DNA of 64,000 bases from Platynereis dumerilii (lineage: Eukaryota > Annelida > Polychaeta > Phyllodocida > Nereididae): NCBI GenBank assembly GCA_026936325.1, contig JAPTHN010000003.1:69931192-69995191 (forward strand), given 5' to 3'. The notes beneath the pieces were generated by a model. It made no database searches. It was given only the letters and a program-made list of their open reading frames with translations, and was not told the DNA's origin. The translations under genes and the position numbers were made by a program. Shown here one piece after another: positions 11,835 through 24,298 of the stretch; the first letter of the stretch is position 1, and each line of letters opens with the position of its first letter.

Positions 11835-12381
11835 TTATTATCGTTTTCATAGCTACATGTTTTTCAAGTTTGCAATTTGCTTCATTACAAAACTGTGATG
11901 TCAGAGATTAGTTGAATGATTTTGTTTATTACAAGCACAGATTTCAGAAAACTGACGAAGTGCATTGATACATGGATGATGTATATTTCACCTGTTCAGC
12001 TTGCCCTGGCTGAAAGATGCTTCAATGAACTGTAACTGAACCAAACAGACTACTTAGCCTTAAAGGAGAGTTGCAAATACTGACTACAAAAGTTGTTTGA
12101 AATCGTGATGACTGACACATTTTGTTTGGAAAACAATGAAACTCTTTTGGTGAGGTGCAACACTCAGCTTAGACATGTGTTGTTTGTTGTGGTTGTACAC
12201 ATATAGTAACATTGCCCGGCAGTTTTAAATTCCTTTGTCATAAACTGTGATGTCAAACTCTGAACTGATATGTCACAGATTGAAGATTAGACCAATCACA
12301 TTGACAGATACCCGATGATGTAGCGGTTTAACTGCAAAATGAACTTTTCAAAAAAACACATAGCTATGAAAACGATAATAA
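11835..12381. mobile_element. TIR element, 21-bp perfect ends
   Basis: TTATTATCGTTTTCATAGCT plus one base at 11,835-11,855 is the exact complement of 12,361-12,381, and weaker pairing continues inward. The 500-bp interior has no coding sequence that I can recognise. The target duplication is unclear, so the superfamily is not assigned. Confidence 0.6.
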
Positions 12382-12625
12382 GAAAAATTGAGAATACAGC
12401 CTTTATTTTTCCTATCAATCCAAGAAAAATGGTTCAGGAAGATCCAAGAGGCTAAAAAACAATTTTGTTTGGCTTTTTGAATGTGCCTTCACTTGTATTA
12501 ACCATGGTATTCAAAACTTCTATGCAGTTTATATATATTACACAACCTACTTGTGCCGTTATTTATTGCAAACATGATGTCCTTCCAAGTTAATAAATAT
12601 TACTAATATCATATCAGTCATATAG

Positions 12626-12870
12626 GTTATTTAACACGCGAGAGACAATATGTGATTTATCAACCAAGGGCTTTAGCTGGAAGTGGGATAAATACATATA
12701 TTCCTGATCCCATAGTGAATAATCGGCTTATACCATGAGACAAACAGCCAAACAATCAAACATGAGACAATAAGTGGACAACAAGGAATAATGGAATTAT
12801 CATCCCGAAATACTAGCATGTGATTAAATTTGCTGACAGAGGTGTCAAATGATATAAAGTAGAAAATCTA
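12626..12870. repeat. Dispersed repeat with hairpin, copy 2 (inverted)
   Basis: The hairpin at 12,626-12,724 and the following sequence to about 12,870 are the reverse complement of 240-479, recognisable by GGCTTATACCATGAGACAAAC and AATCAAACATGAGA. The hairpin stem is less perfect than in copy 1, so this copy is probably older. Confidence 0.65.
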
Positions 12871-13684
12871 TAATTAGATAATATCTTTTTAGACCCCCCA
12901 ATGACAATTGCAAGCTATGTTATTCTTGGATCTTGCATTATATAAAGAGTCAACAATCTATATTCCGATTCTCAGGTGGTAAACTGCCAATGGATAACTT
13001 TTCATTTGATTATCAGATATAAAATGTAGACATCTAGGATGCATCCTTCTTCATGCAATAAATATATTAACGGATACCATAGGATAAGTTGAATCTGTGG
13101 CAGTTGCTGCATTCAAGGCATTTATTCTAGCCTTCCCATTTATAGGCTAACATATACTTTCGCATCAGTGGCATCTGTTGACTATTGTATCTGCCATGTA
13201 TCATCTTGGGAATTACAATTAGCAGTCTGGTTTTTCAATAATTTTTTCAAGAAACCACTTCCCAAAAGCTACACAGAACATGGAATGCCTTTCCGGCAAA
13301 CTTAGTAGAAAGGAGTGGCTTTCAAGAGTAAGCTCATGAAGCACACTATTTTAAACGATGCAAAATATTGACTTACTCCTGCGTTTTTAGCTGCACTGTG
13401 GATATTGTTTACAGTTGAAACTTTTTATCAAAACATGGATTTTTATCTGGCACGATATGAACATGCGCACCTCGCACCCAGCACGTAATACTCCACCCAG
13501 GCGGACTGTGCTGTATTTTGAAGAAGAAGAACAACAACAAAATATGCCACTTTATCATTTCAACGTGCACTTTGCAATTTGACTTTTCAAAAGAGCAATT
13601 TAACACAGCAGAAAACAAAATGGAAGTACAGGGTACCGTACAAATAAAATGACCTAAACTCATATTGTGTTGCTAGTAGAAGTC

Positions 13685-13795
13685 ACAGCCCCCCCCCCCC
13701 AAATGCCAAAATTACACTCACGCAGGCCCGCGAATGCTAAAACAACACTGCCCCCTCCCCTTGAGTACAATATCTGGATTCGCCTCTGAATCACA
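13685..13795. mobile_element. Degenerate G/C-run hAT-type MITE
   Basis: The right side ATCTGGATTCGCCTCTG resembles the CTGGATCCGCC end of the MITE at 11,040-11,211. The body carries runs of C at both sides. The left end is lost or unrecognisable and there is no clear target duplication. Confidence 0.4.
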
Positions 13796-14059
13796 TAAAT
13801 CCCATTTATCCCATATATAAAATAATTATTTTTGTGTCTGGTCTGTTTTTCTGGTTCTTTCAATGAGAACACAAACATTGCAATAAGCATCCCATGAAAT
13901 AGCATCTTCTCTTCCAATTCAACAAAATCAGCAGATTCAGCAATGTAAATGGTCATACAAAATCATCAAGTTGCAACAGTAACATACCAAAAGTATGGCA
14001 AAATGTGGCAAATGGACATGTTCAAATCTATGCTCTGTTGCTGGTTAATGTGAACCTTA

Positions 14060-14246
14060 GGGAGCGACCATTTAATAATCAGGGTGAGGGGTTTGGAGTT
14101 TTGCTTTATGGTAAAATTTAATTATTTATTTCACGGTAACGGCAGCAGAAATTATTTATTACAAGTGCATGAATATTCATTTCTAAATCATGTAAAACTT
14201 ATTAGAAAAAAATACTCCAAACTCACCGATATTAAATGGTCACCTC
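14060..14246 (+). mobile_element. GACCATTTAAT-type MITE, copy 2
   Basis: The ends are GGGAGCGACCATTTAAT and ATTAAATGGTCACCTC, each bounded by TA (14,058-14,059 and 14,247-14,248). The interior shares CGGTAACGGCAGCAG...ATTATTTATT and GAATATTCATTTCTAAATCA with the copy at 59,543-59,787. The reading frame passing through is accidental. Confidence 0.75.
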
Positions 14247-14439
14247 TAAACATTGGATCGAATGCAATCGTTTACAGCAAAATCACAGATTATTGCGGAA
14301 AATCTTACAGAAAAAAAGGTTCCTTTCAGAGGAAAATTACGAAACCCAAACCCATTGATGTTCTCTATCAAACCTGGCATGCCTTTATTCCACCTAGAAA
14401 CTCATTAAATTTGTGCTCTTACATCTAAGCGAGATAAGT

Positions 14440-15170
14440 TTTTAATGCGAGGCACCACCCCTCCCGAGCAGCAACGTAAATCAAACCTTTCCCTACGTAA
14501 TTATTTTGGTTAGAATCAAACGTTTGGCCAAACGACGTATGACAAAGGTAGGGCAAAGGTAATTTCCAAACGTTGCACTCAGATGAAAAACCATACGTAG
14601 GTCGCAACCTTAGTAAGAGGTTGGCAGATAGTTTGTTTTATAGTTTGGCCTAACGTTCGAGTCACACGTAAGTCATACCTTTGGTTGAGAGGTTTGAAGA
14701 CAGTTTGGTTGTAACGTTTGGCTAAACGTGTCAGTCATACGTAAGTCTACCTTTGGTTGAGAGGTTTGAAGAATGTTTGACTATTACGTATGACCATACC
14801 TTTGATTCATAGGTTTGTTGAACATTCATTTGAGAGGTTTTTAAAACCTTAGACTATTACGTAAGTCATACCTTTGGTAAAGAGGTTTGAAGAATGTTTG
14901 ACTATTACGTATGACCATACCTTTGATTCATAGGTTTGTCAAACATTCATTTGAGAGGTTTTTACAACCTTAGACTATTACGTATGACCATACCTTTGAT
15001 TCATAGGTTTGTCAAAGGTATGGTCGCACATTTGACAATACGTAAGTTTCAAGGTTTCTCCAACGTGTTTTTGATATGTATGGACAACATTTGAAAGTAA
15101 TGTTCAGGACGAACGTCTGATCATACGTATCTGCCAAAGGTTTGTTGAAGGTTTGCACAAAGTTGCAGAA
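14440..15170. repeat. Complex tandem array, 121-bp unit with ACGTATGACC words
   Basis: A unit starting GAGGTTTGAAGAATGTTTG recurs at 14,761 and 14,882 (period 121). Each unit contains shorter repeated words, TATTACGTATGACCATACC, CTTTGATTCATAGGTTTG and CATTTGAGAGGTTTTT. Degenerate single words extend on both sides (about 14,470 to 15,160) and occur in both orientations. The build resembles the word arrays of the element at 5,782-7,257, so this may be part of a transposon, but I could not find terminal repeats. Confidence 0.7.
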
Positions 15171-15869
15171 CCTAGGATCCTGATTCTCAGAGAGCCTTGT
15201 AGCGCCATCTATTCGATACCTATTCCAATCTATCTGGTAACTTGGAGAATATAAAAACCCCAACAGGATGCTTGCTGGTGATGATTGAATGAAGCCATGA
15301 AAAGATAGTAGATACACCAGTGACAAAAATTTCAATATATATATAGTTAACATGCAAAAGATCAGATTGGCCAAAAAAATTTCCCAAGTACTGCTCAACC
15401 AAAAACGAGCAAGAGAGAATCAGTTGAGACCGGAGTTGAACTGAGCCAACTTGCAACAGAATGCCACCTATCCAGCAGGACAATTTGGATTGGGATTTTT
15501 CCAACTCTTCAGAGTTGCAGCATTAATCCCTTACAAGGTAAGTGAATATTCTTATGCATTTAGTCCTTAAATGGACTGCAGACTGCTTGGTAAAACAAGG
15601 AAGAAAAGTCTGCTAATTTTGGAGCCACCTTCAGTACTTGCTGCTTGGCTTTGCTCTCTCTCTCTGTTTTCTCTTCTCTTCACTGCTTTAATTATGTTTT
15701 CTCTTTTCAGATCTCCAACCAACCATCCATCCCCTCAAGACCTCCAAAAAAAATATATTCTTGAAATCTGCCCCCCCCCCCCAAAAAAAATCCTGCAATA
15801 AAAATCAAATGAGAGCATTCTTTATTCACCATAGCGAGGGCCAATATTCAAGGGCTTTATTCAATTAAA

Positions 15870-16000
15870 TTAAATTAATTTTTTTCTGAGGGGGCACGGC
15901 AGGCCGGGTGGCTGGGTCCGCCTGAAGCAATGCGGCAGTCCCCCGGCCCCCCCCAGCGCTCCGCCCCTGGCCGGCGCCTCCCTGCTTGCTGGATGACAAG
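15870..16000. repeat. GC-rich island in AT-rich DNA
   Basis: This short island is rich in GGCC, GCGCC and C-runs and contrasts sharply with its surroundings. It has no matching ends or flanking duplication and is probably a remnant of a G/C-rich MITE. Confidence 0.35.
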
Positions 16001-16326
16001 ACAAATTCACGTACATCGTGCACACAGGCAATAGGTCCAGAACACTGTTAATCCACCGTAACACTCATGTACATGTCTCTCCTAGATGTTTTCATGGAAT
16101 CCACACTCAATCGAGTTATATTTCACTAGATACAGTCCATTTAATGTGTACTATCCCTGCACGAATACTCCACCTGTACCATCATATATATATATCACCA
16201 TAAAATCCATATAATGTTATTACCAATTCATGCCATTTACCACTGGACCGCAATGGAAATAAGTTTTAACTTTATTGTGCCATCCAGGGTCTCATTATGT
16301 ATATATATTATATTTAATAGACCAAA

Positions 16327-16354
16327 TAAATCAATCAATCAATCAATCAATCAA
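16327..16354. repeat. (AATC)n microsatellite, possible retroposon tail
   Basis: Five to six copies of AATC follow ATATTTAATAGACCAAATA. Short tandem tails like this commonly end non-LTR retroposons, but I see no retroposon body upstream. Confidence 0.5.
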
Positions 16355-16732
16355 ATACAAGCGCTGTCAAGAAATCCACATGCTTCGCATCGCCGACTAG
16401 ACCGGCTGATTCTGAAGCGACCACAACTTCCACAGTCCATCCGAAGGTTTAATTTAATCAATAAACATCTTGTTATCGATATTCCATAGATAAATGCCGT
16501 GTTACGGTGGAATAGATAGTGTTCTGGGCCGATATAATCCCAATACACACAAGCGTGGACAGCCATGGCGTCCGTCTTGTCGGATGTTTGCGCATGCGCA
16601 AGACACAGCGCGCTGGGCTGGCCTGCCACGCCTGACGCCCCAGAGGCGTATAACGACCATTGCTTCAACGTGGGGGGTACGTAGTCAAGGGAGGTTGGAG
16701 AAATACGCATTAATTACGATATATACGTACGT

Positions 16733-19140
16733 TAGGGTGCTTCTTTTGCCCCAACTTGCTCAGAACCCCGTATACTTTTTTTTGTGGGTGAGGTTGGTCA
16801 ATAGAAGTAATCATACCAAATTTCAAGAAATTTTATTGATGCTTAGGTGTAGCACATTTGGATTGAAATTTGTCAAATTTCCTTAAAATAGTGCGATTTC
16901 TTGTGAATTACTAGGTTATCTATCATATTTTTTTCAATAGCCTTGAATATTGTTTAAGAAGATTTCTGTGTCAAGACAGCATTTTCCATCCATATCTTAC
17001 TCATTTCTAAATTTAACATCTGATTAAAGGCTCAGCTTAGGTTCAGGAAGGCACTGTAGGTGGCAACACTGATTGCGTCGTCTCATAATGTCATAACATT
17101 TTCATTAATTGTTAATAACAAGCTGGTTTAGTATATATAGAATATTATACAACAAATAAAATTATTTTTCCCCTGATTACATGGTAACCTTTGTTAGAAA
17201 TCAAACTTTTTCTCTTCTTTGAATGCCTTTATCAAAATAAGGCGGTATCTTGATGGAAACTAGAATTTCGATCATTTAAATGAGTCGAAAAATAAGAAGT
17301 TGTCAAGAGTTTCAAGATGCAGTGTTTAATTTACACATTAAATCATTTACTTGTGACACCAGTAGTCACTTAATTAAAGTTTTGTAATGTGACCAGCTGC
17401 ACAGTACCTCACATGGTAAAAGTGTGAAGGACATTTCTGAAGTTTCAAAGGACTACAAAGATGTCAATCATCAAATTCAGCAGATCCTTGTAATAGTCCT
17501 TTTGCGCAGCATTCTTAGTCATGTCAAGACACTAGGATCAAGGTATTTGTTTTACAAGAAACTCTGTCTACAATTCTTCCCAAAGGAAGCAGGTCTTGTT
17601 GAGCTTCATAGCTCATATGGAAGATACTTGGAAAAAAATACTCTGAACTTGTTTTATCTTTCTGTGAGATAGCGCATATTTCCTGTCAGCCCCAAACAAG
17701 ATGACTTTGGAAATATTTAATGCTATGAGGAATTTAAAGTGTTACTGAAATAAAACATCAAGAGAGGAAAGACTCCTACCAAAGTGGCTGGGCACAGGAC
17801 CATGAATACGTTCACCATTATATGTCAAAATTAGGAGAAAATTTACACCAAAAAATGTCATTCAGTGCTTTAAATTCATTGTCAATGGCGGATAGTGGTT
17901 TGCAGCCTTTCCTCAATGAGCTGAAAGAGATTGTGGCAGACCTTTTGTATAACTTCAAAACGTACCCTAATTCTGATGATGTATTAATACTTGATCTTGT
18001 CTTCCTGTATTTCTAATCTTCAATTGCGACTAGCAATGACTTGAAAAGGAGGGTGCAACTTGGATGGCAAAGCTTCTTATGCACTCTAGTTAGCTGCCTG
18101 AATAGAGTCATGTCTTATTTGACAATTATAAATAAATAGTGACAGGCTTTTCCCTGTGCTCGCAGCATGCAAAAAATCAAATGATTCGTCAAATTTGAGG
18201 TATTTGTGTATGCACCTTGGTTGAATTCAACTGCAACCCAAGCAATGACCTCGTATGCAATAATGTCATTAAGTTATTAACAACTCACTCCGCAACTTGG
18301 GAAGCTGAGCTGAAAGTACTGAAACATCGTCTCTGTTATCTTGTTCCTGACATGATCGCTTTGACACTGTTTGATGATCACTTGCGTACCGATGAGAAAA
18401 ACACATATATTGCAAGAAATATTAAAACAACCATATAATGTCCAACATCAAAGCAGATAAGGTACTGCTTTCGGGAAGCCATATATTCCTTTCCTGAGGG
18501 AAAATATGAAAAGGTGGGTTAGTGGTTGCAGACTTATGGCTTGCACATTGTTTCTTTAATGAAGATTGAACCATCCTTTTTGGAGAGTGATGTACACATC
18601 CGAACCTTCTGAATGACAATATGACAGATGCATATCAGGGAAAAAGATCTCCAGTGCCTTTAGGTTACAAATGACTGTACAGAAAGAGGGTAAAATAGGA
18701 AGCAGATTATTAAGATCAAGAAAGGAAGATCGATTTCAAAATGAACTACAAGTATGGTCGACAATTCCTGAATTATTGCCAAAATCACAGAAAACAGCGC
18801 AAACTTGATGTTGTACACCTATCATATTGATGACCCTGGCAAGTGGTACCTAGTACTTAGCTGACCTCTATCTTTCCCAAATGGTGTCTGTACTTCATTA
18901 TGTATGTTTAAATCTGATTTATCATGCAAACCATGTTATCTCTTGATTGGCTATTTTTTTTCTTTTCTCTCGAAATTACGAAAAATGACAAAATTTCAAT
19001 TGCAATGTGCTACACCTAGGAATTCTTCAAATTTAATGAAATTTCATAAAAATGGTCTACATTGATAACCTCACCACCAAAAAAAAGTAAGGTTGAATCC
19101 AGAAAAAATTTCAATTTTGGGGGGCAGAAGGAGCACCCTA
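16733..19140 (+). mobile_element. 2.4 kb hAT-like element, TSD ACGTACGT
   Basis: The ends TAGGGTGCTTCTTTTGCCCC and (reverse complement of the other end) TAGGGTGCTCCTTCTGCCCC begin long imperfect inverted repeats of about 170 bp. These share GGTGAGGTT, AGGTGTAGCACATT and TTGAAATTTGTC. ACGTACGT lies on both sides (16,725-16,732 and 19,141-19,148), an 8-bp duplication as in hAT elements; because ACGTACGT is palindromic, a shorter duplication is also possible. The interior has broken plus-strand coding traces (see 17,424-18,438). Confidence 0.75.
17424..18438 (+). pseudogene. Broken coding remains inside the 16.7-19.1 kb element
   Basis: Three separate plus-strand frames, 17,424-17,672, 17,822-18,016 and 18,217-18,438, encode 82, 64 and 73 residues with coding-like composition, for example the stretch LVPDMIALTLFDD near residue 43 of the third. 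They are in different frames and separated by stops. Their position in the middle of a TIR element suggests a decayed transposase or a captured gene fragment. I cannot match them to hAT transposase motifs (no visible zinc BED finger or C-terminal dimerisation motif), so the assignment stays open. Exons separated by short introns are an alternative, but no convincing splice pairs were found. Confidence 0.35.
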
Positions 19141-19149
19141 ACGTACGTA

Positions 19150-20570
19150 GTAATCTCGTAACCAGCTGTCGACAAAATACGTAGTTTCTGAACGTTGTGT
19201 CCGATGTGAATGGGAGGTTTAACGCTTCCTTAGACCAACGTTCCTCAAAGGAAATTGTCCAGAAGGGACAGCTCTGTTCTGTATAATTATGATAGAAGAA
19301 AATTATTCTGATTTCACAATGTATTCAAAATAGAAACTCCTTTGATGGAGAGCCATGGTACATGTATAAAGAACTTTTTCTCCAAAATTCTGCAGAGCGT
19401 TGTAGAATTTTATTTGATCCGAAGGATCAGAGTCAGCCATCAAAATGGAGACCAGTTATCAACATGATTTTATTATATTTCATTTAGCAATTTTATTAAA
19501 ATGCATGTCTACACTTCTAAAATAATAAACTTTCAATTCTGGAAAACATGAAACGAATTCTGGTGGAATTTGTGACACATTTTGGAAGGACCTACCCCAG
19601 AAATTATTTCGTTTATTCAAAAGTATTGAAATTTGACCAATCGAAACCTGGGCCGAAAATATAATTATTATATGATTGACTTATTTAAAGATGATATTCA
19701 CTTGGTATACCAACGACAGTTTAACAACTTGCACCAATGGAAAATTTTAGATTCCATTTTAGCCCTTCGGAAAAATCAAATTTGCTGGTTTTTGCATTGT
19801 TTGTTTGTTTCTTCCAGCTCCATGATTTTGCGGATTGAAGAAGATACTACAGTCCTTGTCATATTTACATGGAATCTCAAGTTTTTTCTGTGCTGTTGAA
19901 GTGTGATGTCAGAGATGACTATATTCTCCAGGATAGGACTCTTCAAAGGAATTGTGAAAAACATGATGACCAGATATTTTTCTTACACTGTTAACTACAA
20001 TGTATTTTTAGCACGTACATTACTAGTGTCCGAAGCTTCTGTTAAGATAGCAATTTTTGTAGCCTCAGACTGCAAGAATTGCACTTGCCTACTAGTCTAT
20101 TTCAATGATTTGCTGTGAAAGGGATGGTGCTGATTTAATAAGTGATTCTGGCTTTCCAAGAAAATTGCTATTACTAATTATTATGATCCTTTTTCAGATT
20201 TCTCCTTGTCTGGCCAAATTTGCCTTTTTTTTCATTTATTCATATCTTTAGGAAAGGGAATTTGATTTCTTTTATTTCAAACCAATAAAGCATTATTCTC
20301 AGATTGTCTTTTCTCTTTGTCATTCTTAGATTGCTTTTCAAATTTGGGTTATTGGCATTTCTCTTTAAATCTGAGAAGAAACACAATAAGAGCAGAACAA
20401 AATTATAATCATGCTTAACTTGAAACCTTCAGATGTCATTTTCATATTCAGATGGTCTTAGTGTTCTCTAACAGGTAGATTGTGTTTGAAGATCATTCAG
20501 AAGTGCAACTAATTATTAAGTGGATCGGTCAATGCCTTTTAATTTGATTTGAATACACTTTTAAAAATAT
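19150..20570. other. Intergenic, no gene recognised
   Basis: The stretch is AT-rich with scattered short frames on both strands. None shows a recognisable domain and none recurs elsewhere in the window. Confidence 0.45.
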
Positions 20571-20574
20571 GCTT

Positions 20575-20850
20575 GAAGACCGGACTGCTTTGCACCGGTA
20601 CGTTCCACATACCACCACCTCTTCAGTAGCGAAACACCCTCAGTTCCAAAAATAAGTTTTTTATTTTTCACACCTGAGTTTTCCGACCCTTTCCGATGAT
20701 TTTTGGCGAAAAATTAGTCCTAAATCGTAAACCGGTACGTACCGGTGTACTGAACCGCCTCCACCCTGGACCGGACCACCTCACCCCTGTACTGGGTGGT
20801 TCTGAAACCGGAGGTTGCGGTCCGGTCCGGTCCGCAACACTACCTGAGTT
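20575..20850. repeat. CCGGTACC-rich repeat, possible hAT fragment
   Basis: The segment has many copies of CCGG, GGTCCGG and the palindrome CCGGTACGTACCGG, unlike its AT-rich flanks. Its right edge, read in reverse, is AGTGTTGCGGACCGG, which resembles hAT-type ends. The left edge is not a matching inverted repeat, so it may be truncated. Confidence 0.4.
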
Positions 20851-21877
20851 TTAACTTAAACTAAATTGATGAAATTTGATCTCCTTCATCGTTTACCGTG
20901 CAGATTTATATTGAGCAAAAACACTCAAGGAAAATTATAACCAATAAATTTGTATATCTTGGAAAGTATTTGCGCACTGTGGACAAATATGCCGTAGGCA
21001 TATAAGAAAGTTGTTTCGTATGAGGGTTTTCATTATTTTCCCAGAAATTGTAACAAAAATATCTTTTGTCTTCACTGTGACCTTCACTGTCATAAACTTA
21101 TGGTGAGCTGATATAATTATTGGGTATAAAGATGTTAGTGTTGTCTTTTCTTGGTTAAAATGCTGCTTTTGCAATGTTTTGTCAAAAAGGAGAGTGAGTT
21201 GCACTTTTCATCTGCTGTGCCAACCATATTACCATTACCAAAACTGGGTTCAGTGTTCACGACTAAGTTATGATCTGGTGTGTGTATGTAATCTTTACTG
21301 CAAATCACATGAATAAAAAACACATTTTAATTTACTTCAGTGTAATTCTGTGTGATACTGCATAAAACATAAACAAATCAACTGACATGTTTTGTTTTAT
21401 TGGTATGGCAACGTTTATTGCTCCATAAATAATTTAGAAGCAGTAAACAACTCTAGGGATGATCCATTGAATCCGCTGAATGTAAAGAATCACTTGACCG
21501 CAAACGATAGACATTTACAGAATATACGATGAATGTTGAACTGCCTTGTTGTGAGGCTCCACTCTGCTATATGACATTTTTCGTGTGACTGTTGCTGGTG
21601 TTACGTACAACACATGCAGTCTTACTTAAGTACATTTATGTTAACTAAGATGTTATGAATAAACACGAGAAATAGGCCCATATGGCATACATCATTTATT
21701 GCTGCATCATTGTGTGGTATGTTTATAGCATAACACTGACACTGACTTTTATTCATCTTGCATCTTTTGTATACTTTTAGCATTCGTTTCTATCACATTA
21801 ATGTTGGAGGCATCAACGCGTTTGTTATAACATAACACAGATTAACTCCAAAGTGGGAGATGAATTGATATGCTCAA

Positions 21878-22049
21878 CTTCAGAAGTGACGGCCTTTGTC
21901 TTTGATGCTTTTGGTGCATGATGATTGTGATTTGTGTTGTTCCAGTAAAACTTCATCACCCTAATTATCGCCTCTGACACGTTCTGAGCCTTTTGTAGTT
22001 GATAAAATATGGATGCTGAACACTTTATTGCTTCATATTCTTTGATTGC
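21878..22049 (-). pseudogene. Exon of 172 nt, copy B: open frame, donor altered
   Basis: The frame begins AIKEYEAIKCSASIFYQLQ and contains VMKFYWNNTNHNHHAPKASK. It is exactly 172 nt, like the copy D exon, giving 57 codons plus one base. The upstream side retains an AG (ATATCAAAG|GC). The donor reads GAAG|TTGAGC instead of GAAG|GTGAGC, so the GT is lost and the frame runs on for nine codons past the last split codon before a stop. The family is not recognised; the His/Asn-rich stretch and Lys-rich end are the only notable features. Confidence 0.6.
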
Positions 22050-23549
22050 CTTTGATATGTTGGAATGCAACATGGTCATTTGACTTTAATCTATGAATGG
22101 CATTGAATGCTTATACCTTTTTTGCCATCATAAATACTTACTGTAATCAAATACTACTCTTTCATGATTATACTAAATTATAAAACAAAGGAAGGCTTAA
22201 CAGAAAGTCCACTTTAATGCTAAGAGGCTTGTGTCAACTCTGTCGAGGATATATATACTCTCATTACTCTGATAAAGAAAATAAATTGTAAAAGGCACCA
22301 AAACTAATACAGACAGTTAGCTTTTAGCCTACACTCTTCATCCTACTTTGTGTCTTACTATTTTAACTGCTGCAAATTGATAACTTAAGATAATGGAGAT
22401 GTCATTTCCCAATGCAGCTAACATCGAAATTTCATGGAACATTCAATCTATTACTTCAAGACATAATTTCCTCTATAGCAATTTCATTTTATGTACACCA
22501 GCATGATTCACTAGATGAGAAGAGAGTGAGTGGGTCCTGGATATATAAACTTTTTCCCAATCGAGGCAACATTCACCCAGGGTGTGGTATCTTTTACTTG
22601 TCACATAGACACCGATTCGAAGGGCTGCTAATTTAAGAGTTACTGTCTGATTTGCCTGATGTCCAATTCAGTTCGGAAACTTAAGTACACCCACACTGAA
22701 AGCTATTCCTCAGTAATGCAGGCACTGTGTCTGAGTAGTGTACAGGTACTGCGTCTGACTAAGTACTATGAGTTCATTGTGAGCAGCTCCTGAATGTCCA
22801 CATATACGACTAAAACTTGAGTTTAATATTTGCCTGGGCAGCTCTCAATACAGTCCTTGTTCATGTCTGAGAGCCATTAGCTGCACGAATCACTGGTCCT
22901 AACATATAAACTGTAGAAATGACATGCCGCTCTACTTCTTTTGTGGTGGCTGTCACTGAGCTCTTTACTTCTCTGTTGTTTTACTGTTTTACCCCCTTCA
23001 TGTTGGGTTAATAAGGGAAGGTCTGTCTTTCAGAGACTGATTTACTACACTGTACATAAGGAGTAAAGAACTTTTCATTCCTTATACACTATTAATATCT
23101 GTCAACAAAGTTTGCAGTTAATTTTCAGTTAATGTTGGCATTACTTTACCAGCTCATCATGCCTCAATGTTATATACTGGCTCTGAAGCTATTTCAGCTT
23201 ATGAGTAGATACTAGATGTAGAAGCAATGATAAGAGAATAAAGCTGTGTGGTAGTCCATACTATAGTATGCCCTGTTTATGAGGGCATAGTGCAAGTGCC
23301 TCTTTGATTTACATCATATTTGATTGAAAGTGACTTCTCCGGGCGGATTTGAACTTATACCATCAGCTTTGCACCGAATCACTTTCGGACTTATATCTTA
23401 CAATGTGAAGGATGACAAAGGAAGCAGCAATTTCATTTGTGACTGATTGCTCTGTCTATAAAAAGTTATGCTGCCTGGTAGCAGTTTATCTTGTCTTTCC
23501 AAGAACATGAATTAAGTTCTAGCTGTAAATTTTCCTTGTTCTTGCAAAC

Positions 23550-23666
23550 AACTCCACATTGACATGTTGATAATGTTGAGAACTATGGACTTCTCTGGCG
23601 TATTGCTTCTGGTATCAGCTGTGTCTGCTGGTTAAATAAATAATTTATTTTAACTCCCGCTGCCAT
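23550..23666 (-). pseudogene. YLFNQQ block, copy B
   Basis: Starting at an ATG (23,666-23,664), the frame encodes MAAGVKINYLFNQQTQLIPE, close to the copy C block at 30,521 and the copy D block at 41,518. The similarity is at protein level and in frame across three copies, which argues for past coding function. A stop follows within 30 codons. Confidence 0.45.
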
Positions 23667-24298
23667 AACTCTGTTGGAAACCTCGTTTTTGGTGTGAATG
23701 GTTTTGATTAATGTTGTTTACTAGCACAGCTGCAGTTCCCATTAATTCTAAATGCTTTCCATACTAAAAGAAATTTTGTGGAAACCCAGGGGAAACCTCA
23801 CTTGAAGCAACTTACTTAAAGTTTGGAGACTTAAAGACATTTTAAGGAATTTGAAGGTCTACAACTCCACAGTTAAAATCTGAGAAACGATAAATAAGTG
23901 ATTCTTGAAAGGTGCGTCCCTTTAATTTGCTTCTTGGGAGAGAAGAAATTAGATGCCATCGATATTTTCACACTTTGCAACTCATGGTAGGTGTTAACAT
24001 CTCTAAATTAGGAAATTTGCAGAATCATCATCCACGATAATTTGTTTTCCCTGTTTTAACTTAAAAAATTGAATTATAAAAATATATCTTCGTTATTTCA
24101 CAATTAGTGTTTTATTAGTATTTTCTGTATTTTGTCTTGCAACTATCAACAATACAACTTGCTGAATCATGTTATAATTTCTTGATTCTTGGTCGGATTC
24201 AACATCTTTATTGGATGCATCATTCATTGTTCCGCGACATTTAGTCGTCCTACAAGGTGGTGATAAGGTATCATAGGCTATCTGAGTTAATCCGGGAA

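Noticed and set aside
13660-13956. 98-codon minus-strand frame
   Set aside because: It crosses C-runs of a degenerate MITE (a Gly-rich stretch results), with no domain.
14084-14428. 114-codon plus-strand frame
   Set aside because: Half of it is the MITE at 14,060-14,246, so the frame is accidental.
15012-15504. Two overlapping minus-strand frames of 128 and 94 codons
   Set aside because: The first starts inside sequence derived from the 121-bp tandem array and the two frames overlap each other. Neither shows a motif or splice context.
24250-24298. A 49-bp intron between the first two blocks of copy B
   Set aside because: The proposed 5' side reads CAG|TTCC with no GT in any copy, so I do not propose this splice.
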